57,565 nt of DNA from the NCBI GenBank assembly GCA_949300025.1, contig CASGCS010000022.1, forward strand, positions 1-57,565, in the 5' to 3' direction. The notes beneath the pieces were generated by a model. It made no database searches and was not told the DNA's origin. It saw only the letters and a program-made list of their open reading frames with translations. A program made the position numbers and the translations under genes. This DNA comes from an uncultured bacterium (GTDB lineage Bacteria; Bacteroidota; Bacteroidia; Bacteroidales; UBA932). This document shows, piece after piece, positions 16,835-27,065 of this stretch (the stretch's first letter is position 1; each line of letters begins with the position of its first letter).

Positions 16835-16869
16835 AAAAATGCTGCGGGAGAATATTCCGCAGCATTTTT
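16835..16869. terminator. Bidirectional terminator between GH84 and TIR genes
   Basis: A perfect 13-bp stem (AAAAATGCTGCGG / CCGCAGCATTTTT) has a 9-base loop and T-rich flanks in both directions. It is 24 bp after the end of the leftward TIR gene. Confidence 0.85.
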
Positions 16870-16893
16870 ATTTTTGTACACAATATTCCAATG

Positions 16894-19800
16894 TCATCTG
16901 TTCTCCGATTTCCACTTTTCATATATGCCTGAAAGTCTGGCGAACGTTTCACCGCTCCTGTCATTGTAATCCATAACCCTAGCATTCAGGGATTCAGAAG
17001 AAAACGAGTATTCTGTAACCTCTCCGGTATCTTCAGAGAAAAGCAACAGCCTCTTTTCCCTGTTCCTGGATTTCATAAAGGCTTCTGTAAAACTGTCGAG
17101 CCCCTGATACATGTTCCATTCGTTCCATTCAAGGATGCGATAATTATTGCGGAAACCGGCTTCATACATCTGTCCGTAGTTTTCTACGCTAAGAAGAATT
17201 GTAACAGATTCATTTTCCGGAATATCTGTTGCTACGGCAGGCTTTTCGGGAACATTGTTCCCGTAGGTTTCAATTACAAACTCCCCGTTTACGTAAACAT
17301 AGCCAGTCTCTTTCTGCAATTCGCCCCTGGCATTGTAATCCCAGAATCTTCTGGCCCATCTCCATGGTGTAACCGCCAGATTGCCGTTCTGGTCGTAATA
17401 ACTCTGTTCGGAGGCAAGCCCCATTTCATTATAGACAACAACAGTACGGTGTATGTTGTTGACCTTGTTGTTTACGGCCTTGCCCTTGCTGTCATATACT
17501 GATGATGTCACTACCCTGCCCTTTCCTATGCTGTCAGTCCTGACAGCAACCGAATATCCGGGTTCGCCATCATACAGCTCCCCGTTTTCATCGTAATATG
17601 ATATTCTTTTGAGAGTGCCCAGTCCATTATATTCCATCTCCATTTCCGCAAAGGGGTGTGCAGCGTCTATCTCTTTGACAAGCATCACTGCTGGAGAGCC
17701 GTTACTGTCATAATATCCAACCCTTACAACTTTTCCCCTTTCGTAGGCAAAACGCATGGTAACATAAATGTCGCCTTCATCTGCGCTATTGCACAAATCT
17801 ATGGATTCTATTTCGTTACGGTCGTTATATCTGTAAATTTCAACAGGCTTGCCATAGTACCCGCCTATAAGGGCCCCGAGTTCATCGTAAGTTACCACTT
17901 TTGCAAGTCTGTTCTTTTCATCATACTCTCTGATTTTTGTGGCACACCCGAACTTGCAGCTCAGGCGGTTCTGTTCGTCGTAATAGTCGCTCCTTATGAG
18001 ATTTCCGCGTTCATCATATTTGTAACAGGTTCTGCATGCCACATCCTGCCGCGGGGAAACCAGATTGCCGCCGGCATCGTAATAGGCTTCGCTGGCAATC
18101 TGCCCGTTCAGGCTGTATTCATACTCTCTCCTGCTATACCCTTCGGTCCCGTTTACCGGACGGCCGTTAATGCCTATGAATTCTATAGAGATTTCACGGC
18201 CGAAACTGTCGTAAGTCTTTACTATTTTCTGCTCCAGCCCCCGTTTCGCGTATGGTCGGCCATATTCGTCATAATAGGCGTATTCGATTTCATTGCCCTT
18301 CTCGTCATACTTGTATTTCATCCAATGGTAGCCGTTCTTGTTGTAACATGGCCTGCCCTCGGAATCGAAATATCGTGCATCGGTAAGCTTTCTCTTACTG
18401 TCATATTCAAAGGTTGCAAGCGAATAGCCCTCGCTTATGAGCATAGGGCGGCTGTCTGTATCGAAATAACTGGTTTTTATACGGTTATTGTCTGAATCAT
18501 ACTCATGCACGGCCATGGAATAGATGCCGTTCCTGTTGTAACACGGCAGGGAGTCTGTATCGAAATAACTCTCTTTTACCATATTGCCTCTCCCGTCATA
18601 CTCATACCTGGAAATTGCCGCCCAGCTGTCTGCACTCATGACAAGCGAACCGTTCCCATCGAGACAATAACGTGCAGTCTGGAGCCCCCGCTTGTCATAT
18701 TCAAACCTGTAGCCACATACGCCTCCAACATACATCGGGGCAGATTGCGCATCAAAATAACTTTCGGCCGTAATGTTGCCGTAATCGTCATGGCTCCATT
18801 TCATTATCGCACCCATATCCTCCGATGCGCAAAGATTGCCTGACTGGTCATAGTTTGTCACCTCGCAGATATTTCCGCGCGCATCATATTTCAAAAGCTG
18901 GGAAGCATATTTTGCGTTGCCGAAACAGGGGTTGTCCTGAGCATCGTAATAATAGTTGCCGGTTGCCTGCCTTTTGGAATTGAACGTAGTCCTGCACTTG
19001 GACCATCCGTATTTGGTAGAAACACACCTCTGCCCCTTGGTATCGAAATAGGCTGTTTCCACCAGATTGCCGTTGGAGTCATATTTGGCCATAATCCTTG
19101 CAACCCCATCACCGTTCATGCACAGGGCACCGTCGGCACCATAGGTTTCAATCATCACCGGCCTGTTGTTCCGGTCGTAACTGTAACGCAAGGTTGATAA
19201 AATATCTGAAGTGATGCAGGCATTTCCACTTGTGTCGGTGAACGATGTTTCCGTGACATTTCCTTTCTTGTCGAACTTGCAGGTCATCTTGTGCCAGTTA
19301 TATTTGTTGATGCACGGGGCTCCCTCGATATCAAAGAGTGCCATCTCAATACAATTGCCTTTTTTGTCATATTTCTGCCTTACGGCGGCAATACGCTCGT
19401 CTGAATAATAGCATGGCTCTCCCTCTGGAGAAAGGTAGCGGTACTCTGTCATGTTACCGTTGCTGTCGAACTTGGCTTCCACGCTTGCATATCCGCGTCC
19501 GTTATATACGGCATTTCCGTTGACATCCAGATATTCCTCCTTTACGAGGTTGTTCCCTCTGTCGTAGGTATACCTTTTCCGGGCAACTCCGCTGCCGTTG
19601 GGAACGATATTGCCGTCTGCATTCAGATATGTTTCACATATGACACGCCCCAGAGAGTCGAGCACGAACCTTTCTCCGAAAATACCTTCTGCATCGCTTA
19701 TCGCGCTTTCCTCAAGGTCTTCGCTGTTGTTGGAATGGTATGTCACCTGTATTATCCTGCCCAAAGAGTCTCTTGTATATACAAAACGTTTTATCTTGAG

Positions 19801-20838
19801 TTTTGTGTCGGGATTCTCCGCATCAGATTCCGTACTCCGGGCCAATGAACTCAGGTAGAGGCTCCCCTCCTGTTTCTCGGCATTCTCGAAATCTACTATA
19901 CATGCCACGTTGCCCGCATAGTCGTTTGTATAGATATGGCGCGCCACAGGGATATCGTACCTGTCCTTGTTTATGATCTCTGTCAGGGTGCCGTTGGCAT
20001 AGAGCAGCTCCATGGATGGATAGGCATATTCCGAGGTACGGTCAACTGTCTGGCCGGCAGAATTCACATATTTGACCCTGGAGAGCCTCCATGAATAGAA
20101 CCCCTTTTCACCTAATGGAATGCGGCGGTACTCAAATTTGTATGTCCTGTCTCGCGGCGAAATGTCATTTACGGGAGATATTCCGTGCGGTATGCCATAG
20201 CAGTCTATGTAACTGTCGAAATACTCTACTTTGGTACGTGTGTAGTCGTATGCGAAAAGTCCGGCAAGCAGCAGCAGAGAAAAGAGGGCCCATGCCACAC
20301 TCTTTCTCCTGCGCAGACGGCGGCGGTGCCTGTCCCACAGCAAATCGAATTTTACATCCAGAATACGCGCTACAACTTTGATGAAAGCCTGTTCCCTGCC
20401 TATTTCATTTATGTTGATTCCCAACAGTTCATTCTCTGGAGGCAACTCCTGCAAGGCTTTAGGAAAACATTCGTTTTCAGGGTTGCCGCTGTTCGGAATA
20501 CCGTCTACTATAAATGGAATTATGAAACTGCTCCTGCCGGCTTCAACAAAGCCCGATACCTCCTTGTTTATCCATTCAGATTTTGTTGAATTAGGAGAAC
20601 AGATGACTATCAGGAATTTTGAGTTTTCGAGTTCTCTGGCAAGCTCCTCCTTGAGGATTCCCGCCCCGAGATCTGTCTTGTCGCGGAATACAGGACGGAT
20701 ATATTCAGGCAAACCTGGCTGCCCGGACCTGATTACACTTGGCAGCCTGTAGGATTCGAGCCGCTTCTGAAGCCATACGGCCCATTTTTCATCTTCGCGC
20801 TTGTAACTTATGAAAGCTATGTTAGAGAAGGTATTCAT
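16894..20838 (-). CDS. TIR domain - transmembrane - YD-repeat protein
   Basis: The 1314-residue product has an N-terminal TIR domain (about 5-165: IAFISYKREDEKWAVWLQKR, FLIVICSPNSTKSEWINKEV) that keeps the Glu (E93) aligned with the NADase glutamate of active TIRs. A basic stop-transfer cluster (170-179, HRRRLRRRKS) and one transmembrane segment (about 181-198) follow. About 1000 residues outside the membrane are mostly ~40-residue repeats of the type YDxxGNxxExxYFDxxGxPC, related to RHS/YD or WG repeats. A non-repeat C-terminal domain follows (after about 1200). The predicted topology places TIR in the cytoplasm and the repeats in the periplasm. It is a single gene. TIR NAD hydrolysis, adaptor or defence functions are possible; none is shown. 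Confidence 0.88.
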   Translation of the reverse strand: MNTFSNIAFISYKREDEKWAVWLQKRLESYRLPSVIRSGQPGLPEYIRPVFRDKTDLGAGILKEELARELENSKFLIVICSPNSTKSEWINKEVSGFVEAGRSSFIIPFIVDGIPNSGNPENECFPKALQELPPENELLGININEIGREQAFIKVVARILDVKFDLLWDRHRRRLRRRKSVAWALFSLLLLAGLFAYDYTRTKVEYFDSYIDCYGIPHGISPVNDISPRDRTYKFEYRRIPLGEKGFYSWRLSRVKYVNSAGQTVDRTSEYAYPSMELLYANGTLTEIINKDRYDIPVARHIYTNDYAGNVACIVDFENAEKQEGSLYLSSLARSTESDAENPDTKLKIKRFVYTRDSLGRIIQVTYHSNNSEDLEESAISDAEGIFGERFVLDSLGRVICETYLNADGNIVPNGSGVARKRYTYDRGNNLVKEEYLDVNGNAVYNGRGYASVEAKFDSNGNMTEYRYLSPEGEPCYYSDERIAAVRQKYDKKGNCIEMALFDIEGAPCINKYNWHKMTCKFDKKGNVTETSFTDTSGNACITSDILSTLRYSYDRNNRPVMIETYGADGALCMNGDGVARIMAKYDSNGNLVETAYFDTKGQRCVSTKYGWSKCRTTFNSKRQATGNYYYDAQDNPCFGNAKYASQLLKYDARGNICEVTNYDQSGNLCASEDMGAIMKWSHDDYGNITAESYFDAQSAPMYVGGVCGYRFEYDKRGLQTARYCLDGNGSLVMSADSWAAISRYEYDGRGNMVKESYFDTDSLPCYNRNGIYSMAVHEYDSDNNRIKTSYFDTDSRPMLISEGYSLATFEYDSKRKLTDARYFDSEGRPCYNKNGYHWMKYKYDEKGNEIEYAYYDEYGRPYAKRGLEQKIVKTYDSFGREISIEFIGINGRPVNGTEGYSRREYEYSLNGQIASEAYYDAGGNLVSPRQDVACRTCYKYDERGNLIRSDYYDEQNRLSCKFGCATKIREYDEKNRLAKVVTYDELGALIGGYYGKPVEIYRYNDRNEIESIDLCNSADEGDIYVTMRFAYERGKVVRVGYYDSNGSPAVMLVKEIDAAHPFAEMEMEYNGLGTLKRISYYDENGELYDGEPGYSVAVRTDSIGKGRVVTSSVYDSKGKAVNNKVNNIHRTVVVYNEMGLASEQSYYDQNGNLAVTPWRWARRFWDYNARGELQKETGYVYVNGEFVIETYGNNVPEKPAVATDIPENESVTILLSVENYGQMYEAGFRNNYRILEWNEWNMYQGLDSFTEAFMKSRNREKRLLLFSEDTGEVTEYSFSSESLNARVMDYNDRSGETFARLSGIYEKWKSENR

Positions 20839-20859
20839 AGAATCTGGTTATGACAATGG

Positions 20860-20867
20860 CAAATATA
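20860..20867 (-). promoter_or_regulatory. -7 box for the TIR gene
   Basis: TATATTTG on the minus strand matches TAnnTTTG exactly and lies 22 bp upstream of the ATG at 20838. The start codon choice agrees with this. Confidence 0.65.
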
Positions 20868-20929
20868 CCACTTTTGGCTCAATATTTGTCACTATAAAAA
20901 TATCATTGAAAAAGTTTAAAACCAAAAAG

Positions 20930-21550
20930 ATGAGAAGAAGTATATTTTTTATTGCAATGTTCATGCTGGTGGCAGGCATTGCTGCAAACGGACAGACAGA
21001 GAAAAGAATCTATACCTCTTCTGAAAAGGAGAGGATGGCACAGGATACGATGCCCAAGGTGCGCAAGGAGAAATTATCCAGGGCAGAACGCTTGGAAGCG
21101 AAGGCAGTATATGATTCGCTCAACTTCGAAAAATCGCTTAAGGCATTGAATGATTTGAATTTTGTATTGGAGGCCGACAGAATAATCTTTAAAAGAGGTG
21201 AATCTGTATATGTAAGCCCCACTGTTAATTTCATTTCTGTAACAGACGACAAGGCCATAGTGCAGGTATCGCCGGTCAGCAGTGGCGGCGGTCCCAACGG
21301 GGTCGGCGGAGTTACAGTGGAGGGAGAGCCTTCCAACATAAATCTCAGGACCGACAGACACGGTAATGTCTCGTTTAGCATGAACGTTAACGGCAAAGGG
21401 ATATCGGCTGTCGTAGACATATCTATGGCCAAAGGCAGCAGTTATGTAACGGCGACAATCACTCCAAACCTCAATTCTGCGAGACTCACTCTCACCGGCA
21501 GCATTGCAACTCCCGAAGAGTCGGTAGTATTCAAGGGCAGAACATTCTAA
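20930..21550 (+). CDS. DUF4251 domain secreted protein
   Basis: The 206-residue product has a signal peptide (MRRSIFFIAMFMLVAGIAANGQ); this start is chosen over the longer frame that would overlap the TIR promoter. A charged helical segment (KLSRAERLEAKAVYDSLNFE) precedes a beta-rich DUF4251 core (FVLEADRIIFKRGESVYVSP, then a Gly-rich turn, VEGEPSNINLRTDRHGNVSF). The family is Bacteroidetes-specific with unknown function. It is divergent from the TIR gene and convergent with bioD, 3 bp apart. Confidence 0.85.
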   Translation: MRRSIFFIAMFMLVAGIAANGQTEKRIYTSSEKERMAQDTMPKVRKEKLSRAERLEAKAVYDSLNFEKSLKALNDLNFVLEADRIIFKRGESVYVSPTVNFISVTDDKAIVQVSPVSSGGGPNGVGGVTVEGEPSNINLRTDRHGNVSFSMNVNGKGISAVVDISMAKGSSYVTATITPNLNSARLTLTGSIATPEESVVFKGRTF

Positions 21551-21553
21551 GGG

Positions 21554-22210
21554 CTACTGGAGTTCCAACTCCGGAATATCCACAAAGAGGGTGTCTGGAA
21601 AATGTTTTTCAAGATATCCGGAGACATAGTTCCGGGTATCTTTTTTTATTGTCTCATCCTCACAACCTTTGTCCTCATGGAGGTTGTATGCAAATGCATA
21701 CAGGTTTATGCCTCGTGCAGAGACAGCCTCCAGACTAAGCAGAATATGGTTTATGCTTCCCAGCACAGAAGATGCGGCCAATATGAGGGGATACCTCTCG
21801 CGCCTGACATAATCTATTGTAAGCAGCGTCTCTGTCAGGGGAACCATAAGCCCTCCTGCCCCCTCTATCAGAACCCTGTCGAAACGCTTGCTTAAAATTT
21901 CCGTGCACCTTTTTATTTTTTCAAAATCTATGCGGCGGCCATCTATCCTGGAAGCCAGATGTGGAGAGCAGGGATAGCTGAAAATTTCGGGCATTGTCAG
22001 TTTCTGCAAGTCTTCCGGCTGAAGCGGGCAGCCCATGATTCTGCGGTGCAACTCTATGTCTTCTGAAATTTCCAGATTACCTGTCTGTATGAGTTTCATG
22101 GTAATCGTCTTTATTCCCCTCTCATTCCACATTTTCGCAATATATCCTGTCGCATAGCTTTTTCCGATTCCTGTACCGGTACCGCTTACAAAATATACAT
22201 TCCGTTTCAT
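21554..22210 (-). CDS. bioD: Dethiobiotin synthetase BioD
   Basis: The 218-residue product catalyses ATP-dependent carboxylation and ring closure of DAPA to dethiobiotin. The P-loop SGTGTGIGKSYATGYIAK is at the N-terminus, followed by MKLIQTG, and the VLIEGAGGLMVPLTE motif is clear. It is the last gene of the leftward biotin operon, 11 bp after bioC. Confidence 0.95.
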   Translation of the reverse strand: MKRNVYFVSGTGTGIGKSYATGYIAKMWNERGIKTITMKLIQTGNLEISEDIELHRRIMGCPLQPEDLQKLTMPEIFSYPCSPHLASRIDGRRIDFEKIKRCTEILSKRFDRVLIEGAGGLMVPLTETLLTIDYVRRERYPLILAASSVLGSINHILLSLEAVSARGINLYAFAYNLHEDKGCEDETIKKDTRNYVSGYLEKHFPDTLFVDIPELELQ

Positions 22211-22221
22211 ATCGATATAGT

Positions 22222-22995
22222 TTAAAGCCTCTTTTGCAATATCATATAATAGGGATGGTATGTCAAATGAACCTTGCCGTCACCGAGCCGGTATTTTTCC
22301 GAATATGCAGAAAGGAAGTTCAGAAGTGAACCCTTGCTCCATCTGTACTCCCCCACCCCGTTTACGCCGGTCGCCTTCAAATGCAGCAGCACGTCGCGTG
22401 GCGATTCAAAAGCCATGACAATCTTTTCCTCCTTCACGGCAATCAGATTGAAATTCCGGCACAATTCTTTGCACAAACACTCTAACGGCAGATATTCGAG
22501 TGCAATGTCCGTCAATGAAGAGACTTCATACAAATTTTCCGGGCCGAAAATGGAAAAGGCCATTATCCCTCCTCTGTTCAGCGACTTTATGCAATTGCCA
22601 TTTATAAAGTCCAACGGATTTTCGAGCCATTGCAGCACGGATGAAGAAATTATAAGATCCAGATTCTGCGGCAAAGCCGTATTTTCCGCATCGCCTATGA
22701 TATAATTCAGCTCCGTTTCCGGGGAGGGCGCCATATATTCCGCTATATCGCGGGAAGATATTTCACTGCACAAATCATTCAAATATAGGACATCGGGAGT
22801 ATAGGAACTCAGGAATTCCCTTGTAAGCAACCCGCTTCCGCATCCTATTTCCAATACGCTGTCATAATGGCGCGGAAGTGTTTTATCAGCCATCATGGCA
22901 ATCAGGCTCCCGGCTATCTTCCGCTGTGCCGCGGCTTCATGCCTGTAACAGCCGATTGCTTTGGAAAACCGCTTTCCTATCAATGATTTTTCCAT
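22222..22995 (-). CDS. bioC: Malonyl-ACP O-methyltransferase BioC
   Basis: The 257-residue SAM methyltransferase has motif I VLEIGCGSGLLTREFL and DLIISSSVLQWLENP, typical of BioC. It methylates malonyl-ACP so that fatty acid synthesis can build the pimeloyl chain. Its start overlaps the end of bioG by 16 bp, which indicates tight co-translation with the esterase that removes the methyl group. Confidence 0.94.
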   Translation of the reverse strand: MEKSLIGKRFSKAIGCYRHEAAAQRKIAGSLIAMMADKTLPRHYDSVLEIGCGSGLLTREFLSSYTPDVLYLNDLCSEISSRDIAEYMAPSPETELNYIIGDAENTALPQNLDLIISSSVLQWLENPLDFINGNCIKSLNRGGIMAFSIFGPENLYEVSSLTDIALEYLPLECLCKELCRNFNLIAVKEEKIVMAFESPRDVLLHLKATGVNGVGEYRWSKGSLLNFLSAYSEKYRLGDGKVHLTYHPYYMILQKRL

Positions 22996-23672
22996 AGCAT
23001 CCCGCCTTTTATGAGTTTCAAGAAAAGATTGCTGTCATAATGGGCCGTATTCTCCAATATGACACACTCCACATTGCATTTCTGCCAATATTTTACCTGG
23101 TTTGCGGCAGGGAATATGTAATCCTTCTCCCCTACGATGGCCATGTCCCAGAAATCGGGAATAAATCTTTGGGGCGCATTGCCGATAAGATTATCGATGG
23201 AGGCAAGCTCTTCGTACAGCGATTTTTCATCCCTTGCCGGAAGATTGGCATTGAAGAGTTCAAGCTCCCTTACGCTCCCGCACATTCTCTTTCTGAATTT
23301 TAAAAGAGCGGCAGGGGAAAAATTTTTCAATGTGCCGTCAAATATATTCACCGGTATGCCGAAAATATCGTTTTTTGGAGAAGGCGTTCCGTTCACCGCT
23401 ATTTTCCGTTCCCACTTAACCTCATGCTCCATATCTGCACCGGCAAATGTCTTTTCGGCGGCCCATACTCCCAATGACCATGCAATCAGCACTATACTTT
23501 CATATTTCTCAATTATTGAAAAATCGGAATCCGGGTTGCCGAAATTATAGCACAGCATATAGTCGTAGCCCACGGCCGCAGGTGGAGGGAAAAGATTCTC
23601 ATCGCTGCCCCATCCGGCGAAAAAGATAAGCAGCCTTTTATTTTTATCATTGTGCCAAAATTTACATTCCAT
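22980..23672 (-). CDS. bioG: Pimeloyl-ACP methyl ester esterase BioG
   Basis: The 230-residue alpha/beta hydrolase of the BioG (DUF452) family has LLIFFAGWGSDENLF, the nucleophile region IVLIAWSLGVWAA (Ser in the W-S-L-G elbow) and a C-terminal catalytic His in LENTAHYDSNL. BioG hydrolyses pimeloyl-ACP methyl ester and replaces BioH in many bacteria. It lies between bioF and bioC. Confidence 0.93.
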   Translation of the reverse strand: MECKFWHNDKNKRLLIFFAGWGSDENLFPPPAAVGYDYMLCYNFGNPDSDFSIIEKYESIVLIAWSLGVWAAEKTFAGADMEHEVKWERKIAVNGTPSPKNDIFGIPVNIFDGTLKNFSPAALLKFRKRMCGSVRELELFNANLPARDEKSLYEELASIDNLIGNAPQRFIPDFWDMAIVGEKDYIFPAANQVKYWQKCNVECVILENTAHYDSNLFLKLIKGGMLWKNH

Positions 23673-23675
23673 TTA

Positions 23676-24869
23676 TTATAACCTATTTAAAGATGAATAC
23701 ATATTGAAGCTCCCGCTATTTAAAAATTTATCTATATCATCCTCGCATATAGACGCATTTATGGATAGCCTTATACGCGAAGTGCCCTCCGGAACCGTAG
23801 GCGGCCGGAGAGGCAAAAGATAGAATCCATCCTTGCGGAAAAGTTCCGCATATTCCAGAGCCTTGGAACTTTCACCTGTAATTAACGGTATGATATGGCT
23901 TTGCGACGGTGAGGCACAACCTTTTTTTGCCATACTCTCTCTGACTTTGCATGAAATTGCCGCTATTCTGCGGCGTTCTGCACTCATATCCGCCGCCAGT
24001 TTCATGGTATAGAGGCTCCATTCCATCTGCAGAGGAGGCAGGGCAGTCGTAAAAATCAGTGTTCTTGCATGATTCACGAAAAATTCCCTGGCTTTTCCGC
24101 TGCATATTACGAATGCTCCCTGCGAAGCATATGCTTTTCCCATTGTTCCGCATAAGAAATCTATACCGTCTATACAGTTTTGCTCTTCTGCAATACCGAG
24201 CCCGCCTTTTCCTCTGATTCCTACCGCATGTGCTTCATCTACATATAGGAGAAGATTTTTAAACTCATGCTTCAGTTCGACAAGAGATGCCAGGGGAGCT
24301 ATATCTCCATCCATGCTGAATATGCTCTCGGTTACAAGGAGTACCTGTTCATATTGCCTATAATGCTTCTTCAAAAGGGCTACGATATGATTGTAATCCC
24401 GATGCCGATAACGTATAAAATCTGCATGGCTCAGGCGCATACCGTCGATAATGCTTGCATGCACAAGTCTGTCGGCCAATATCAGTGTCCTGCCGGCACT
24501 GCATATTGCAGGCAGCAGACCGCTGTTCATATGATAGCCGCTCGAAAAAATAAGAGCCGCCTCGGCGCAGTAACGCTCGGCAAGGAAATCTTCCGCTTCA
24601 TCATATATCCTGTAATTGCCTGTCAGCAGTCTGGAGGATCCTGAACCGAAAACAAAGGAACCGTATGACTTTTCTTTGCAGAACATGGCGCTCTTTTCTT
24701 TGTCGGAGGCTATGCCCAAATAGTCATTGGAAGAGAGGTTCAGCATTTTTCCGCCATCTCTGATTATCCATTTGCCATCATGGGAAATGGTAGGCAGAAT
24801 ACGCAAATTCCTTTCCGATGATAATTTGTCCAGATTCCCGTCTATGCTTTCGTAAAAAAAATTTTTCAT
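23676..24869 (-). CDS. bioF: 8-amino-7-oxononanoate synthase BioF
   Basis: The 397-residue PLP enzyme condenses pimeloyl-ACP with L-alanine. The family motifs are [40 protein letters not shown] and the PLP lysine region [15 protein letters not shown]. The start overlaps the bioA stop (ATGA, 4 bp) and bioG begins 3 bp after its end. Confidence 0.95.
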   Translation of the reverse strand: MKNFFYESIDGNLDKLSSERNLRILPTISHDGKWIIRDGGKMLNLSSNDYLGIASDKEKSAMFCKEKSYGSFVFGSGSSRLLTGNYRIYDEAEDFLAERYCAEAALIFSSGYHMNSGLLPAICSAGRTLILADRLVHASIIDGMRLSHADFIRYRHRDYNHIVALLKKHYRQYEQVLLVTESIFSMDGDIAPLASLVELKHEFKNLLLYVDEAHAVGIRGKGGLGIAEEQNCIDGIDFLCGTMGKAYASQGAFVICSGKAREFFVNHARTLIFTTALPPLQMEWSLYTMKLAADMSAERRRIAAISCKVRESMAKKGCASPSQSHIIPLITGESSKALEYAELFRKDGFYLLPLRPPTVPEGTSRIRLSINASICEDDIDKFLNSGSFNMYSSLNRL

Positions 24870-26146
24870 TCAGAAACTATTTTTATCAAGGCTGTTGTAA
24901 GCTTTCTTAATTCCGTACTGGAAATTATGTATGGAGGCATTATGTAGACCAGTTTGCCGAAGGGGCGCACCCATATTCCCTCCTCTACGAAACGGCGCTG
25001 CATTCTTGCCATCTCTACAGGTTCCCGCATTTCGATAACCCCTATGGCACCCAAAACACGCACGTTGGCCACGCTGCCGAATCTGGCGGCAGGGGCAAGT
25101 TCCTCTTTCAACTGCAATTCTATGGCTTTTACACGTTCTTGCCATTTTTCCTTGAACAGGAGGTCTATTGAGGCACAGGCCACGGCACAGGCAAGAGGAT
25201 TGCCCATGAATGTGGGGCCATGCATGAATGCTCCCGGAGGATTTGCGGAAATGGTATCTGCCACTTCTTCAGACGAGAGAACTGCAGAGAAAGTCATGTA
25301 ACCTCCGGTAAGGGCTTTGCCGATTGTCATTATGTCGGGAACAATCCCGGCATGCTCCCATGCAAAGAGTTTTCCCGTACGGCCGAATCCGGTAGCTATT
25401 TCATCGAAAACAAGCAGCATGTCATACTTTTTGCATAGTCTTTCCGCCTCGATAAGATATTGGGGATGGTAGAACCTCATTCCACCGGCTCCCTGCACTA
25501 CGGGCTCCAGGATAAGGGCGGCCAGCTTGTCGTGATGCTCTCTTATGATATCTTCAAGGGGCAGAATATCTTCAGGCATCCATTCCCCTGCAAATTCAGA
25601 CTGTGGGGCAGCAGCAAAGAACCTTGCCGGCAATGCCGGGCCGAAAATAGAATGCATCCCTGTGACAGGGTCGCATACAGACATTGCGTTCCATGTGTCG
25701 CCATGATAACCGGAACGTATGGTTACAAAATTGTTTTTATGCGGTCTGCCCTTGCCGAACTGATACTGCACTGCCATTTTCATTGCCGCCTCTACTGCTA
25801 CCGAACCGCTGTCGGCGTAGAATATTCTGTTCAGTTTTTCCGGAAGGATCGACAGCAGCCTCTTGCCCAGTTCTATTGCCGGGTCGTGTGTCAGCCCGCC
25901 GAACATGACATGGGAAACTCTTTTCAACTGATTCTCCACAGCCGCATTAAGATAGGGATGGTTATAACCGTGGACGGCGCACCACCACGAAGACATGCCG
26001 TCTATGAGAGAAGTACCGTCTTCCAACGTTATCACCGCACCTTTGGCTGAACGTACCTTGTATGCGGGAAGAGGGTTTGTCATTGATGTGTAGGGATGCC
26101 ACAGATGCTCCCTGTCGAAACTGTCGAAATTCACATTATAATTCAT
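24866..26146 (-). CDS. bioA: DAPA aminotransferase BioA
   Basis: The 426-residue class III aminotransferase makes 7,8-diaminononanoate using SAM as amino donor. It has [56 protein letters not shown] and the PLP lysine region [13 protein letters not shown]. The start at 26146 ([16 protein letters not shown]) overlaps the end of bioB by 11 bp; a longer frame into bioB is not family-like. Confidence 0.95.
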   Translation of the reverse strand: MNYNVNFDSFDREHLWHPYTSMTNPLPAYKVRSAKGAVITLEDGTSLIDGMSSWWCAVHGYNHPYLNAAVENQLKRVSHVMFGGLTHDPAIELGKRLLSILPEKLNRIFYADSGSVAVEAAMKMAVQYQFGKGRPHKNNFVTIRSGYHGDTWNAMSVCDPVTGMHSIFGPALPARFFAAAPQSEFAGEWMPEDILPLEDIIREHHDKLAALILEPVVQGAGGMRFYHPQYLIEAERLCKKYDMLLVFDEIATGFGRTGKLFAWEHAGIVPDIMTIGKALTGGYMTFSAVLSSEEVADTISANPPGAFMHGPTFMGNPLACAVACASIDLLFKEKWQERVKAIELQLKEELAPAARFGSVANVRVLGAIGVIEMREPVEMARMQRRFVEEGIWVRPFGKLVYIMPPYIISSTELRKLTTALIKIVSE

Positions 26147-27065
26147 AGCCTGCCTCCATAAAAGTTTTTTTATCGCTTTCAATGTCTGACCCCAGAGTGG
26201 TAAGCATATCACCCACTATGGCCGCGTTTATTCCTGCATGAAGAAGTTTTGCAAGCGTCTCTTTCCCGAGACGCGCCCTGCCTCCTGCCAGCCGCAGATA
26301 TGCAGAAGGGTTTATAAGCCTGAAAATGGCTACGGTACGCAGTATCTGCTCATCTGAAATCAGTTCCATGTTTTCAAGAGGTGTTCCCGGTACAGGATGC
26401 AGGATATTTATGGGGATTGATTTCACTTCCAGTTTGCGTAATGTCAGAGCCAGTTCTATCCGCTCTCTTTCCCCCTCGCCCATTCCTATGATACCGCCGC
26501 TGCATATCTCCATGCCTGCCCTTCTGGCTGCCATAAGTGTCTCGATTTTCTCTTCTTGTGTATGGGTCGTGCAGAGTTTTCCGAAAAATGAAGGCGCACT
26601 CTCCAGATTGCAGTGATAGCGTGACGCTCCTGCCTTGCGAAGCCTGACCAGCTGGCTCTGCCCTGCAAGCCCAAGCGAGAGGCAGATGCTTATGCCGGAA
26701 CATTCAGAAAGTTTCTCAATATAGCTGCATATCTGTTCCACCTCCGCATCTGAAGGACGCCTGCCGCTTGTCACCAGGGAAAAACGGCCAACACCCTTGG
26801 TTTCATTATATAGCGCATGTTCTTTTACCGTAGAGTAAGGCAACAGCGGATAGCTTTCGGCGTTTGTATGAAAGTGCGCAGACTGGGCGCACCATTTGCA
26901 ATTTTCGCTGCACCTTCCGGATTTTGCGTTTATGATGGAGCACATGTCAAATTTTTTATGGGCGCACCCGAGTGTAACCTTGTGGGCAGCCTTGCACAAT
27001 TCATCTGTCGGGCAGTTGAGCAGCCACTCTGCAATCTCTCTTTCTGTCAGTTCATTTATTTTCAT
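26136..27065 (-). CDS. bioB: Biotin synthase BioB
   Basis: The 309-residue radical SAM enzyme inserts sulfur into dethiobiotin. The cluster motif [15 protein letters not shown] is near residue 60, followed by [14 protein letters not shown] and [12 protein letters not shown], with the C-terminal AGGRARLG containing the conserved Arg. The start at 27065 ([16 protein letters not shown]) overlaps the stop of the preceding 145-codon ORF, so translation may be coupled to it. Confidence 0.95.
   Translation of the reverse strand: MKINELTEREIAEWLLNCPTDELCKAAHKVTLGCAHKKFDMCSIINAKSGRCSENCKWCAQSAHFHTNAESYPLLPYSTVKEHALYNETKGVGRFSLVTSGRRPSDAEVEQICSYIEKLSECSGISICLSLGLAGQSQLVRLRKAGASRYHCNLESAPSFFGKLCTTHTQEEKIETLMAARRAGMEICSGGIIGMGEGERERIELALTLRKLEVKSIPINILHPVPGTPLENMELISDEQILRTVAIFRLINPSAYLRLAGGRARLGKETLAKLLHAGINAAIVGDMLTTLGSDIESDKKTFMEAGYEL

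Noticed and set aside
17656..18495. Plus-strand 279-codon frame
   Set aside because: It is antisense to the YD repeats of the TIR protein; the repetitive coding strand generates long antisense frames.
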